Notes: generated from the sequence alone by a model not told the origin. Shown: positions 16,149 through 25,123, counted from the first letter of the stretch. The stretch: DNA of 64,000 bases from Agromyces sp. SYSU T00194 (GCF_040496035.1 NZ_JBEPJZ010000001.1:2232001-2296000), one strand, 5' to 3'. Program-made: numbers and translations.

Positions 16149-16670
16149 ATGCAGCCCACGAGCGGTGGATACCGCATCTACATCGACCCCCAGCAGTGGT
16201 ACCGCTTCGGGCAGGAGCTCGCGAAGTTCGACCCCGCCCTCAAGCGCGCGCTCACTAAGCGCATCCGCAACGCCGGCGAGGTCGCACGCAGGGCCGTCAT
16301 CAAGCGCCTCGAGGAGAACTCGCCAGCCGGCGGACCCGACCTCCACCAGCGACGCCTCGAGCTGATCGCCGCGACCAAGCTCACTGTCTCGTTCCGCAAG
16401 GGCAACAGCACCGGCGTCCGGCTCGTCACCTCCGGACGCAACCTCCCCGAGGACCACAAGGGCCTGCTCAAGGTCTACAACCTCCCCACCTTCCGCCACC
16501 CCGTCTACGCCCGCGGCGACGCCCGCGGCGACTGGACCTGGGTGCAGCAGAAGGGCCGACCCTACTTCGGCTCAGCCATCCGCGAAGCACTCGACAAGGC
16601 GCTCGCGGAAGAGGTCGCCGCAGCCGTTCAGGAAGCCGTCGAAGCGATCGGCGCGAAAGGACGCATATGA
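16149..16670 (+). CDS. Tail/neck protein, HK97 gp10-like (173 aa)
   Basis: The ATG at 16149 follows GGGAGGAGG. The 173-residue basic protein has a long N-terminal helix (ELAKFDPALKRALTKRIRNAG) and ends WVQQKGRPYFGSAIREALDKAL, the kind of C-terminal segment seen in HK97 gp10-type neck or tail completion proteins. It lies after the tube protein, a slightly late place for gp10, so it could also be a minor tail protein. It is coupled to the tail chaperone by a four-base overlap. Confidence 0.6.
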   Translation: MQPTSGGYRIYIDPQQWYRFGQELAKFDPALKRALTKRIRNAGEVARRAVIKRLEENSPAGGPDLHQRRLELIAATKLTVSFRKGNSTGVRLVTSGRNLPEDHKGLLKVYNLPTFRHPVYARGDARGDWTWVQQKGRPYFGSAIREALDKALAEEVAAAVQEAVEAIGAKGRI

Positions 16671-17071
16671 GCGCCCCCAAGATCACCGTCACCGTCAAGG
16701 GCCTCGTGACGGTCGACATCCTCCACGTCATCCCCGATGCGCCGCTCGAGGACCTCGACATGGTCGAGACCCTGTCGGCGACGGGCAACGGCGGCGCGGT
16801 CACGGTCGAGTCGCTGCGGGCGTGGGTCGTCGAGGCCATCCGATCGAACGACCCGAACCAGCTCGTACTGACGAAGTCGGACCGCGAGCACTTCCGCGCC
16901 TTCGCGTGGCTCGCGCTGCGCGGTGCGCGGCCGCAGCCGGACGTGGGGGAGTTCGCCGCATTCCGCGACGTCCGCCAGTCGGATGTCGTGTTCGACCTCG
17001 ACCTCGGCAACGAGGAGGCCGACCCAAAAGCGCCGGAGCTCGAGCACGAGGGGGCGCCCCCGGCGTCGTAG
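16667..17071 (+). CDS. Tail assembly chaperone, short (gpG-like) form
   Basis: The ATG at 16667 overlaps the previous stop. Read without frameshift the product has 134 residues: an N-terminal domain with SLRAWVVEAIRSNDPNQLV, a central REHFRAFAWLALRG helix, and a short tail after ADPK. Tail chaperones of this type bind the tape measure protein and recruit tube protein. Just before the end, at 17023-17029, is a slippery heptamer that lets a fraction of ribosomes enter the -1 frame to make a longer form. Confidence 0.8.
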   Translation: MSAPKITVTVKGLVTVDILHVIPDAPLEDLDMVETLSATGNGGAVTVESLRAWVVEAIRSNDPNQLVLTKSDREHFRAFAWLALRGARPQPDVGEFAAFRDVRQSDVVFDLDLGNEEADPKAPELEHEGAPPAS

Positions 17072-17232
17072 TCCGTCACGTGCGGGAGTCGATCGAGGAG
17101 TGGCTCCCGCTCGTCTCGCACCTCTTCGGCGTCGGCTACCACGACGCGATGCGCCTACCCCTGCGGGTCTGGTCCATCTACATCAACCAGGCGGCGGACA
17201 TGAAGCGTCGCGCCGAGGAAACGCGGGGGTGA
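16667..17232 (+). CDS. Tail assembly chaperone, -1 frameshifted (gpGT-like) form
   Basis: Joining 16667-17029 to 17029-17232 after a -1 slip gives about 188 residues. Up to Lys 121 it is identical to the short form. It then continues in the -1 frame through ESIEEWLPLVSHLFGVG, MRLPLRVWSIYI and MKRRAEETRG, ending at the TGA at 17230-17232. This C-terminal part is the T-like domain found in tail chaperones directly before tape measure genes. The -1 frame has no good start of its own near this point, which supports frameshifting. The tape measure starts only seven bases later. Confidence 0.85.
17023..17029 (+). promoter_or_regulatory. Programmed -1 frameshift heptamer CCCAAAA
   Basis: In the zero frame the bases are read as C CCA AAA, exactly the X XXY YYZ pattern used for -1 slippage, since both tRNAs can re-pair with CCC and AAA. 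The -1 frame is open for 68 more codons. Downstream GC-rich inverted repeats (CGCCGG at 17031-17036 with CCGGCG at 17060-17065, and GGGGGCGCCCCC between them) could form a stimulatory structure, although the spacer of one base is shorter than usual. Confidence 0.85.
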
Positions 17233-17239
17233 GTGACAC

Positions 17240-19882
17240 GTGCCTGCCAGCAAGTCTCTGATCTTCGACATCGTCGGCCGCGACCGCGGCGCGGCATCCG
17301 CGCTCAACGACGTCTCGAACAAGCTCCTCGGAGTCGGCGCCGCGACCGTGACCGGCGTCGGCATCGCCGTGAAGAAGTTCGCCGACTTCGACCAGCAGAT
17401 GTCGCTCGTGCAGGACGGCACCCGCGCGACCACGTCCGAGATGGACGACCTCCGCGAGGCTGCGCTGCAGGCCGGCGCCGACACGAAGTACTCGGCGACC
17501 GAAGCCGCGGCCGCGATCGACGCGCTCGGCCGCGCCGGCGTCGCAACCGACGACATCCTCTCTGGTGGACTCACCGGTGCCCTCGACCTCGCGGCCGCCG
17601 GCAACCTCGACGTTGCCCAGGCCGCCGAGATCGCCTCCGTGGCGATGGTCCAGTTCAAGAAGACCGGCGAGGAAGTGCCGCACATCGCGGACCTCCTCGC
17701 CGCCGGCGCCGGCAAGGCGATGGGCTCCGTCGAGGACCTCTCCATGGCCCTCAACCAGTCGGGCCTCGTCGCGTCGCAGGCGGGCCTGTCGATCGAGGAG
17801 ACCACCGGCACCCTCGCAGCGTTCGCGTCCGCTGGCCTCGCAGGCTCCGACGGCGGCACGTCGTTCAAGACGATGCTCCAGCGCCTCAACCCGGTCTCCG
17901 CCGCCGCTCGCGCGAAGATGGACGAGCTCGGCATCAGCGCGTACGACGCGCAGGGCAACTTCATCGGCATGGAGCAGTACGCCGGCGTGCTCCGCAACGC
18001 GCTCGCCGACCTCTCGCCCGAGGCGCGGAACGCCGCCCTCAACGTGATGTTCGGCTCGGACGCCGTTCGCGCCGCTTCCGTCCTGTACGAGCAGGGCGCC
18101 GACGGCATCGGCGAGTGGATCACCGCGACCGACGACGCTGGGTACGCGGCCGAGTCTGCCGCGATCCAGATGGACAACCTGTCCGGCGACGTCGAGCTGC
18201 TCGGCGGGTCGATCGAGACCGCGCTGATCAAGCAGGGCTCCGGCGCGAATGGCGTCCTTCGCGAGCTCACGCAGACCGCGACGGGGCTCGTGAACGGGTT
18301 CGCCGAACTGCCGCCCGGTCTTCAGCAGAACCTCACCATGCTGACCCTCCTCGGTGGCAGCGCGGCCGTCGTCACTGGCGGCGCACTCAAGCTGATCCCA
18401 GCGATCGACCGAACGCGGGTCTCGCTCCGCCGCCTGAACGCCACCGGGTCCCGCTCGATCAAGGTCCTCGGGAAGGGCGCCGGTCTGGCCGGCGTCCTGA
18501 CCGGACTCGTCGTTGGTGTGTCGATCCTCGACCAGATCGCGCACGCCGGTGACGCCGCAGCGATGGGGCTCGAGGAGCTCGGCCGCGCCGCCCGCAGGGG
18601 CGACCTCGACGCAGGATTCGCGGACATCTCCTCGAGCGTCGGCGATCTCGACCAAGCGCTCGAGCTCATGCTCGGGCACTCTGTCGACTCCGAGATAGAG
18701 CGGTGGGCCGACGCCGTCTTCGGCTGGTCCGGAGTCCACGGCGTCGTCGACGAGACCCGCACCTCGTTCCAGAATCTCGGCCAGGTACTGGCCGAGATGG
18801 TCTCGTCGGGCAATGTCGAGCAGGCTGAGCGGATCTTCAACCAGGTCGCCGCGGCCGCCGCGGAGCAGGGCTTCGAGGTCGAGCAGGTCAAGGACCTTAT
18901 GCCCGCCTACGGCGAAGCCCTCGCGGGCGCCGCCAACGAGCAAGACGACATGGCCCGATCCACCGACGAAGCGACGGTCAACCTCGCCGGCCTCGGCGAC
19001 GAAGCGACTGACACCGAGCAGAAGGTCTCCGACCTGGAGGACCAACTCCGCAACTTCGGGTCCGTGACGCTCGACACACGGCAAGCGCAGCGGGACTTCC
19101 AGCAGGCGCTCGCCGACGCGGCCGACGCGCTCGAGGAGAACGGCAAGACCCTCGACATCACCACCGAGGCGGGTCGCGAGAACCAGGACGCGCTCGACGA
19201 CATCGCAAAATCGGCCGCCGATCAGGCCGCGTCGATCTGGGCGTCGACCGAGTCTGAGGAGGCGCTGCAGGAGGCGCTCGCCGATTCCCGCGCGGACCTG
19301 ATCGAGGCCGCGACGCAGTTCGGCATGTCGGCCGACGAGGCCGAGGCGTATGCCGACAAGGTGCTCGCGACGCCGTCCGAAGTGATGACGACCGTCAAGG
19401 TCGCTGGGATCACCGAGGCGCGGCTTGCGTTCGACAACCTGATCGCCGGCTATCAGAACCGCTCGGTCACCCTGCGTGCAGTGATGGAGGCGGCCGACAA
19501 GCTGCCGGGAAACGCTGCGGGTGGTGCGATCTACGGTCCGGGCCCGAAGGGCGTCGATTCGGTGCTGCGGATGCTCGCCCCTGGCGAGCACGTCCTCACC
19601 GCCAACGAGGTCGACCTGATGGGCGGCCAGTCTGCGGTGTACGCGTTCCGCCGACAGCTTGCGACGGGTGCCCAGATGATGGGCGCGCCGTCTGTGCGTG
19701 CGGCCGGCGTGCCTGTCGGCATGTCCGGCGCCGGCCAGGCGCAGGCGCTGTCGCTCGAGGGGCTCGCGATCTCCGGCACCCTCCAGATCGGCGGTGACGG
19801 GCTGGCCCGCATCATCGACGGGCGCATCGTCCGCGCGAACCGCGACACCCGCGTGAGTCTCGAGAACGGAAGGCGCAGCTGA
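17240..19882 (+). CDS. Tail tape measure protein
   Basis: The GTG at 17240 begins an 880-residue protein, the longest of the prophage. The first 300 residues match the TP901-type tape measure core (FADFDQQMSLVQDGTRAT, TKYSATEAAAAIDALGRAG, LGISAYDAQGNFIGMEQYA). Two hydrophobic stretches follow (about 370-395 and 415-440), then long helical, coiled-coil-prone parts. The end contains GGAIYGPGPKGVDSVLRM and LAPGEHVLTANEVDLMG, a C-terminal motif common in actinophage tape measures. The length sets tail length, and the protein is ejected ahead of DNA. An 880-residue tape suggests a tail of about 130 nm by the usual 0.15 nm per residue. Confidence 0.92.
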   Translation: MPASKSLIFDIVGRDRGAASALNDVSNKLLGVGAATVTGVGIAVKKFADFDQQMSLVQDGTRATTSEMDDLREAALQAGADTKYSATEAAAAIDALGRAGVATDDILSGGLTGALDLAAAGNLDVAQAAEIASVAMVQFKKTGEEVPHIADLLAAGAGKAMGSVEDLSMALNQSGLVASQAGLSIEETTGTLAAFASAGLAGSDGGTSFKTMLQRLNPVSAAARAKMDELGISAYDAQGNFIGMEQYAGVLRNALADLSPEARNAALNVMFGSDAVRAASVLYEQGADGIGEWITATDDAGYAAESAAIQMDNLSGDVELLGGSIETALIKQGSGANGVLRELTQTATGLVNGFAELPPGLQQNLTMLTLLGGSAAVVTGGALKLIPAIDRTRVSLRRLNATGSRSIKVLGKGAGLAGVLTGLVVGVSILDQIAHAGDAAAMGLEELGRAARRGDLDAGFADISSSVGDLDQALELMLGHSVDSEIERWADAVFGWSGVHGVVDETRTSFQNLGQVLAEMVSSGNVEQAERIFNQVAAAAAEQGFEVEQVKDLMPAYGEALAGAANEQDDMARSTDEATVNLAGLGDEATDTEQKVSDLEDQLRNFGSVTLDTRQAQRDFQQALADAADALEENGKTLDITTEAGRENQDALDDIAKSAADQAASIWASTESEEALQEALADSRADLIEAATQFGMSADEAEAYADKVLATPSEVMTTVKVAGITEARLAFDNLIAGYQNRSVTLRAVMEAADKLPGNAAGGAIYGPGPKGVDSVLRMLAPGEHVLTANEVDLMGGQSAVYAFRRQLATGAQMMGAPSVRAAGVPVGMSGAGQAQALSLEGLAISGTLQIGGDGLARIIDGRIVRANRDTRVSLENGRRS

Positions 19883-20706
19883 TGACCGCACCGACGCTCA
19901 CGCAGTTCACGAGCGGCTTCCCGTGGGTCGAGGTCTTCCTCGGCTCGGGCGACGTCGACGCGTCCACCGTCACCCTCCGGTACTACCGGTACTCCGAGGG
20001 GCGCATCTGGTTGCTGCGCGGTGGGGTCGACGTCGCCCCTGACGTCGCCGTGCTCGACTTCGGATGCCCGCCCGGAGTCCAGGCGACCTACCGCGCCGAG
20101 CAGTTCGACGTCGCCGGCGTCTCGCTCGGGTTCACCGACTCCGCGTCGACGACACTGAACGTCAGCGGCACGTGGGTGCACAACCCGCTCGACCCGTCGA
20201 ACGGCGTCGCCGTCGAGCTCGATATGGACACCAGCTACGAGCACGTGCGGCCCACGCCCGGCGACCTCGTGCATCCGGAGGGCGCCGGGCTGCCCCGCCG
20301 GATCGGTGTTCCCCGCCACGGGGTCGAGGACCTCCCGATCGTGCTGAACCTCGACGATCAGGCGACGTACGAGGCGTTCGACGCGCTGCTCGGATCGTAC
20401 GCGACCCAGCAGATCGGCATCCTCTGCCTCCGCACGTCCGAACCAGTGCTCTGGCCGCGCACGTTCTACATCTCGTCGCCGCAGTTCCGGGCGCGCGACA
20501 ACACCTACCGCTACGGCGGGCAGTGGATGCAGTTCGTCGCGTCGGTGACCGAGGTCGAACCGCCCTACCCGGGCCTGTCGACGCCGCTGCTCACGACCGA
20601 CGACCTCGACGCGGCGTACGACGACACCGACCTCCGGGACGCCGCCTACTCGACGACCACCGAGATGGACCGGGACTACTCGCTGGCGGGCCTCGCCAGC
20701 CAGTAG
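19882..20706 (+). CDS. Minor tail protein (distal tail-like, 274 aa)
   Basis: The ATG at 19882 overlaps the tape measure stop (TGATG). The 274-residue product is beta-rich and acidic, with LRYYRYSEGRIWLLRGGVDV near its start and PLVLNL-like strands in the middle (DLPIVLNLDDQATYEAFDAL). In siphoviruses the gene after the tape measure usually encodes the distal tail protein that joins the tube to the tip, and position here argues for that. Sequence alone is not decisive. The C-terminal tail is rich in Asp, Thr and Tyr. Confidence 0.65.
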   Translation: MTAPTLTQFTSGFPWVEVFLGSGDVDASTVTLRYYRYSEGRIWLLRGGVDVAPDVAVLDFGCPPGVQATYRAEQFDVAGVSLGFTDSASTTLNVSGTWVHNPLDPSNGVAVELDMDTSYEHVRPTPGDLVHPEGAGLPRRIGVPRHGVEDLPIVLNLDDQATYEAFDALLGSYATQQIGILCLRTSEPVLWPRTFYISSPQFRARDNTYRYGGQWMQFVASVTEVEPPYPGLSTPLLTTDDLDAAYDDTDLRDAAYSTTTEMDRDYSLAGLASQ

Positions 20707-20732
20707 CACCCGCGGCCGAGGACGGAGCCACG

Positions 20733-21968
20733 ATGGCACGCGAAGCATCCACCACCCTCGCCGGCGTCCTGACCGGGTCGTTCGACCACCACTGGGTCGC
20801 CGACCTCATCTACAACGGGGAGCGGCGCCTCGCGTCGGTCCCGCTGACGGACGTGGCCTTCGCGGAGAACGGCGACGCGAAGGTCCAGCAGTCCGGTGCG
20901 TGCACCATCGTGTGGACCGACGAGTTCGGCCGCTCCATGAGCCCGCTCGAGATCTCCGACGCGTTCGCACCGTTCGGTGCGCAACTCAACGTCTACTCCG
21001 TGATCAGCGCGGGCCCGTTCCTCGAGCGCGTGGCGTACGGCATCTTCGAGATCACCAAGGTCCCGTCGGCCCAGGACGTGCACATGCCCTTCCGGGGCGA
21101 TTGGATCACGACCGGGTCGACCATCCAGCTCGAGCTCAAGGAGCTGCTCGCCGGCGTCGACGAGGAGACGTTCGACGTCCCGTCGGCGCCGTCGCAGCTC
21201 TCATCGGCGTGGGACGAGATCGCCGTACTGTCCGGCCTGCAGCTGACCCGCGCCGTCGACGACGCCGCGATCCCGCGATCGATCCTCTACCCCGAGGGGA
21301 AGCTCGACGCGATCGAGCTGCTCATGCGCGACGTCCTCGAGGCGTACCCGCACATGACCGCCGACGGGACGCTCTCCGCGCGGCCGATCGAGGCGCCGGC
21401 ATCCATCGACTCGATCGAGCGCGACAAGACCCTCGTCTCGGTGAAGTCGAACATGGCGTCGACCGGGCTCTACAACCGCGTCGTGATCCGCTCCCACGGC
21501 AGCGGCGATGAGGTCGCCGTCCTGGCGGTCGCCGAGATCACCGAGGGGCCGCTGCGGGTACGGAACTCTGACGGGTCGGTCTCGCCATTCCGCTCGCGAA
21601 CCAAGCACTTCTCGTCCGAGTTCGTGACGACGTCGGGGCAGGCGCAGCCGTGGGCCGACCGCGAGCTCGAGAAGGCATCGCAGCTGCGCGGCCGCATGGT
21701 CGACGTCGTCGAGATCTTCAACCCGCTCCGTGAGAGGGGCGACGTCGTGCTCGTCGAGCGGCCGAAGATCTGGCTGGTCTGCCGCGTGGCGACGATCGAC
21801 CGGAGCGCGCACGCAACCCAGCGACTCACGTGCGAGCTGCTCGCCACGCTCCCGAACACGTCGGGCGTTCCGTCCGCCTGGGAACCGCCGGCCGAGCCGA
21901 CCGTCGACGGAGCGTTCTTCGCCGACGATCTGTTCTTCGCCGACGACCTGTTCTTCGTGGAGGCGTGA
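20733..21968 (+). CDS. Minor tail protein (hub/baseplate-like, 411 aa)
   Basis: The ATG at 20733 follows GACGGAG. The 411-residue protein has the features of the second minor tail protein of actinophages: an N-terminal strand-rich part (STTLAGVLTGSFDHHWVADL), a middle with IQLELKELLAGVDEETF, and a C-terminal half with SVKSNMASTGLYNRVVIRSH and MVDVVEIFNPLRERGDVV. It probably forms part of the tail tip hub. The extreme C-terminus has the tandem repeat FFADDL FFADDL FF, encoded by two adjacent 18-base units at 21915-21950. The A of the stop is also the A of the next ATG. Confidence 0.7.
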   Translation: MAREASTTLAGVLTGSFDHHWVADLIYNGERRLASVPLTDVAFAENGDAKVQQSGACTIVWTDEFGRSMSPLEISDAFAPFGAQLNVYSVISAGPFLERVAYGIFEITKVPSAQDVHMPFRGDWITTGSTIQLELKELLAGVDEETFDVPSAPSQLSSAWDEIAVLSGLQLTRAVDDAAIPRSILYPEGKLDAIELLMRDVLEAYPHMTADGTLSARPIEAPASIDSIERDKTLVSVKSNMASTGLYNRVVIRSHGSGDEVAVLAVAEITEGPLRVRNSDGSVSPFRSRTKHFSSEFVTTSGQAQPWADRELEKASQLRGRMVDVVEIFNPLRERGDVVLVERPKIWLVCRVATIDRSAHATQRLTCELLATLPNTSGVPSAWEPPAEPTVDGAFFADDLFFADDLFFVEA

Positions 21969-22849
21969 TGAGCAACGACGTCGATCCGGTCTTCCGACTC
22001 CTCGAATCCAAGTCCAGCGCGCGCACCCTCGTGGGCTGGTACCGGGGCCTCGACGACGACCGCATGACCGTCGACGTCGGCGGCGGCCGCTTCCCCGCGT
22101 ACCCGCTCACCGGGTACCGGCCCGCGATCAACGAGCGCGTCACCGTCTGGATCATCGACGACGTCCCCTTCCTCGTCGGCCCGATCGTCTCCCACCCCGT
22201 CGACGGCACCATCGTGTCGACGGCATCCGGCATCGCGACCGTGTCCACCGACCAGGGCAACGTCTCAGCGACGTACCCGCTCGGCGCGAGCTACTCCGGC
22301 GGCGAGGCCGTCCGACTCCAGTGGGGCGGCGATCGCCCCCACGTCATCGGCGTGAAGTCGACCAGCCCGACCGCGCCGGACCCCGGCGAGGACCCGGGCG
22401 GCGGCGGCGTGAAGACCTACTCGCCAACGTTCCGCGCCCGCTACGACTCCGGCTCGTACGGGTCGTCCTGGTTCACCAACCGCATCTACTCGTCGATCTC
22501 GAACCTCGGCGCCTGGTTCTACGGCAACAAGATCCGCGACACCATCCCCTCCGACGCCGAGATCCTCAAGGTCGAGATCTACCTCGCCCCCGCGAAGCTC
22601 TTCGGCGACCCGGCGAACATCGGCGTCCACAACCACGCCAGCCGGCCAGCCGGCTCCCCGACGATCTCGTCGACGTCGGCCGTCGCCCCGCACGCCGGAT
22701 GGAACACGCTGCCCAACTCGGTCGGCGACGCGCTCAAGTCCGGCGGCAGCGCTCGCGGTATCGGCATCGTCCACGGCGGGTACCACATCTTCCTCTCGCC
22801 GACCGAGGACGGCGAGTCCGGGAAGCTCCGCATCACCTACAAGGCATGA
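21968..22849 (+). CDS. Minor tail protein (293 aa)
   Basis: The ATG at 21968 overlaps the previous stop by one base. The first 130 residues are a beta-rich domain (MTVDVGGGRFPAYPLTG, RVTVWIIDDVPFLVG) like an OB-fold tail-tip protein. A Pro/Gly linker (DPGEDPGGGG) separates it from a C-terminal domain with TFRARYDSGSYGSSW and TIPSDAEILKVEIYL, which looks like a receptor- or carbohydrate-facing jelly roll. The two-domain layout suits a tail-tip protein carrying an exposed binding domain. Exact family not recognised. Confidence 0.65.
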   Translation: MSNDVDPVFRLLESKSSARTLVGWYRGLDDDRMTVDVGGGRFPAYPLTGYRPAINERVTVWIIDDVPFLVGPIVSHPVDGTIVSTASGIATVSTDQGNVSATYPLGASYSGGEAVRLQWGGDRPHVIGVKSTSPTAPDPGEDPGGGGVKTYSPTFRARYDSGSYGSSWFTNRIYSSISNLGAWFYGNKIRDTIPSDAEILKVEIYLAPAKLFGDPANIGVHNHASRPAGSPTISSTSAVAPHAGWNTLPNSVGDALKSGGSARGIGIVHGGYHIFLSPTEDGESGKLRITYKA

Positions 22850-22892
22850 CCACCGAGCCCCGGCGGGGCGTCGAGCACACAGGAGGACCGGC

Positions 22893-23540
22893 ATGGGCTG
22901 GACTGACGGCGGCGGCAGCGACCCGAAGGGGCTCGGCGAGTTCAACACCGACCCCACGACGAAGGCCGACAAGAACAAGCTCCGCGACATGATCGCGGAG
23001 CGCGGCAACCGCCGCGAGGGCACCAACGCCGAGCGTGACGCCCTGTCGGGGAACGATCTCTACGACGGCCTCGAGTTCTACGAGACCGACACCGAGGAGA
23101 CGTGGCTCTACACCGACGACTGGGCGCTCGTGCGCAAGCCGCGCACGGCATTCACCCCAACCTGGACGAACCTGTCTCCCGGCTCCGGGGCATCCACCTT
23201 CGCCGAGTACTCGGTCCACAACGGCTGGGTCAAGGGCGTCGTGGTCGTCACCCTCGGGACCTCACCGACCGTCGGCGACGTGCAACTCGCGGCGCCGTAC
23301 GGCACGGTCGACGAGTCGGACCTCCGGTACCCGATCGGCCAAGCGCTCTTCGTCGACGACTCCGGCGGCGTCGCAGGCCGCTACATGGGCATGCTGCACA
23401 CGCTCAGCTCGTCCATCTTCCGCGTCGCACGCATGAACACGGGCGACGTCGGCGCGGTCGCCGTGCTGACCTCCTCCACCCCGTTCAGCTGGACCTCCGG
23501 AGACCAGCTCTCGATCACATTCGAGTACCCGCTCGCCTAG
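22893..23540 (+). CDS. Minor tail protein (215 aa)
   Basis: The ATG at 22893 follows AGGAGG. The 215-residue product starts with a Gly/Asp-rich segment, has a short helical region (ADKNKLRDMIAERGNRR) that could trimerise, then GLEFYETDTEETWLYTDDW, a motif found in many tail fibre and appendage proteins, and a beta-rich C-terminal domain ending SITFEYPLA. These parts suggest a trimeric appendage at the tail tip. No enzymatic residues are evident. Confidence 0.65.
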   Translation: MGWTDGGGSDPKGLGEFNTDPTTKADKNKLRDMIAERGNRREGTNAERDALSGNDLYDGLEFYETDTEETWLYTDDWALVRKPRTAFTPTWTNLSPGSGASTFAEYSVHNGWVKGVVVVTLGTSPTVGDVQLAAPYGTVDESDLRYPIGQALFVDDSGGVAGRYMGMLHTLSSSIFRVARMNTGDVGAVAVLTSSTPFSWTSGDQLSITFEYPLA

Positions 23541-23553
23541 GGAAGGTCCGACC

Positions 23554-24420
23554 ATGCACAACCCTTGGGCGTCGTACCCGGTGACGGGCGACTGGGAGAA
23601 CCATGCGTCGTATTCCGAGGGCGGCACCGACTGGCCTCTCGCGTACGGCACGGCGCTGTACGCGCCGGCAGCGGGCCGGCTCGAGAACAACGGTTGGAAG
23701 GGCACCGCTGGGCGTCGCGCGACGCTCTGGCTCGACACCCCGGTGAAGCGCGTCCGCGCGCGATCCACCACCCGGATGCTCGGCGGCTACGTCGAGCACG
23801 ACTGCGACATGGTCGCCGTCGTGCTCCAGCACGCGAAGGGCTACCTCGGCTCCGGGCACTACGACGAGGGCGCGCTGATCGGGTTCTCTGGGGCATCCGC
23901 GTCAGGGCTCGACTGGGGCGGCGACGTTCACCTCCACGCACACGGGCTGTGCAAGCACGGCCGCCGCGTGGACTTCATGAAGTTCGTCGGCGCATCGACC
24001 GCCGGCGGCAGCAGCACCCCCATCGACAACACCACAGACGAGGAGGAGATCGACGTGACGTTCGACAGCGTGACCGTGCTGAAGTTCCCGGCGGAGACCG
24101 GCGACGCGCTCTACATGTGCGCGGACAACGGCAACATGGTGAAGCTCGACGTGCCGCTGGTCGCGAACATCCTGCGCGACATCAAGGCGGGCGTGTTCAA
24201 CGGGAAGTACAACCGGGCGCAGTACACCGAGTTCCGCAAGGTGATGCGCCAGCTCTTCCCGCGCCCGACCGCGACGGCCGACGTCGACGAGATCGCGCTC
24301 GCCGAGGCGCTCGCGGGGAAGATCCCGGGCGCCTCGCGTGAGGATCTGATCGACGCCATCCAGGAGTCGATCCCGGCGATCTCGGAGGGAGTCGTCGACG
24401 AGTTCAAGGACCGGCTGTGA
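23554..24420 (+). CDS. M23-type peptidase, probable endolysin or tail lysin
   Basis: The ATG at 23554 begins a 288-residue protein. Residues about 10-150 form an M23/LytM-like metallopeptidase: GGTDWPLAYGTALYAPAAG carries the metal-binding Asp and the usual G-T-x-V/L-x-A core, and HLHAHG supplies the HxH motif. Such enzymes cut peptide cross-links of peptidoglycan. The C-terminal part, after a Gly/Ser and Asp/Glu linker, is a helical region (YTEFRKVMRQLFPRPT) that may bind the cell wall or oligomerise. It is followed by membrane genes, so lysis is the likely role. A first His ligand upstream of the Asp (NHASYSEGGTD) is present. Confidence 0.75.
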   Translation: MHNPWASYPVTGDWENHASYSEGGTDWPLAYGTALYAPAAGRLENNGWKGTAGRRATLWLDTPVKRVRARSTTRMLGGYVEHDCDMVAVVLQHAKGYLGSGHYDEGALIGFSGASASGLDWGGDVHLHAHGLCKHGRRVDFMKFVGASTAGGSSTPIDNTTDEEEIDVTFDSVTVLKFPAETGDALYMCADNGNMVKLDVPLVANILRDIKAGVFNGKYNRAQYTEFRKVMRQLFPRPTATADVDEIALAEALAGKIPGASREDLIDAIQESIPAISEGVVDEFKDRL

Positions 24421-24833
24421 TCGCGCGGCTCGGTCGGCTCTGGGAGTCGATCACGGAGCCGCGGCACCTCAAGGCGGCGTACTTCGTGATCTACGCGGTC
24501 GCGTTCGTCACGGGGTCGGTGACGTTGCTCGTCCCGCCGGTGACGATCGCGGGCCAACTCGGGCCCGCGATCACGGTGCTCTGGTCGATCCTGTTCATCG
24601 CAGGGTCGACCGGGGGACTCCTGGCGGTGTTCCCCGGCTGGTGGTGGGCGGAGCGTCTCAGCGCGGTCCTCATCGTGACCGGCATCCTGATCTACGCGAT
24701 CGTGATCGGCTCCCTGCACTTCACACACACCGGGTCGCGGCTGACGCAGCTCGGCGTGCTCGCGCTCGCCGCGTCCCCGTTCGTCGTCCGCTGGCTACTC
24801 ATCCGCAAGTACTCGCACGAACCTGAGGGGTGA
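24417..24833 (+). CDS. Four-helix membrane protein of the lysis cassette (138 aa)
   Basis: The GTG at 24417 overlaps the peptidase stop by four bases. The 138-residue product has four predicted membrane segments (about 18-40, 48-70, 78-98 and 108-127), with short polar ends. Proteins of this size and topology lie next to endolysins in many actinophages and may act in lysis, either as holin or as a holin regulator. Which of the membrane proteins here is the holin cannot be told by eye. Confidence 0.65.
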   Translation: MIARLGRLWESITEPRHLKAAYFVIYAVAFVTGSVTLLVPPVTIAGQLGPAITVLWSILFIAGSTGGLLAVFPGWWWAERLSAVLIVTGILIYAIVIGSLHFTHTGSRLTQLGVLALAASPFVVRWLLIRKYSHEPEG

Positions 24834-25117
24834 GCGGCATGGAGCCCGTGCAGTTCTGGGCGATGCTCCTCGGTTCCACCGTGGTCGGCGGCGTCATCAC
24901 GAAGCTCATCGACAAGCTGTCCGATTGGCGCACCGGCGCCGCGGCGGAGCGGCGCGCGGAGGTCGCGCGTGCGTTCCGGGAGCGGAACCGCCTCGAGGCG
25001 CGCACGCGCGTGCTCGCGGAGTCGCTCGCGATCCACCGTCGGAAGATGATCGACGCTCCGTGCATCGACACCGACGACCCCGACCAGTTCCCCCCGTACC
25101 CCGACCTGAAGGACTGA
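24830..25117 (+). CDS. Single-span membrane protein of the lysis cassette (95 aa)
   Basis: The GTG at 24830 overlaps the previous stop; an ATG at 24839 is also possible. The 95-residue product has one N-terminal hydrophobic segment (FWAMLLGSTVVGGVITKLI), then a strongly charged helix (residues 33-75, rich in Arg, Glu and Ala) and an acidic, Pro-containing end. The layout of an anchor plus a soluble helix resembles spanin-like or holin-accessory proteins. No family recognised. Confidence 0.55.
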   Translation: MSGMEPVQFWAMLLGSTVVGGVITKLIDKLSDWRTGAAAERRAEVARAFRERNRLEARTRVLAESLAIHRRKMIDAPCIDTDDPDQFPPYPDLKD

Positions 25118-25123
25118 ATCCCC

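Noticed and set aside
17183..19891. A long open frame on the minus strand opposite the tape measure gene
   Set aside because: The composition is that of a reverse frame of high-GC3 coding DNA, and the plus strand clearly encodes a tape measure protein.
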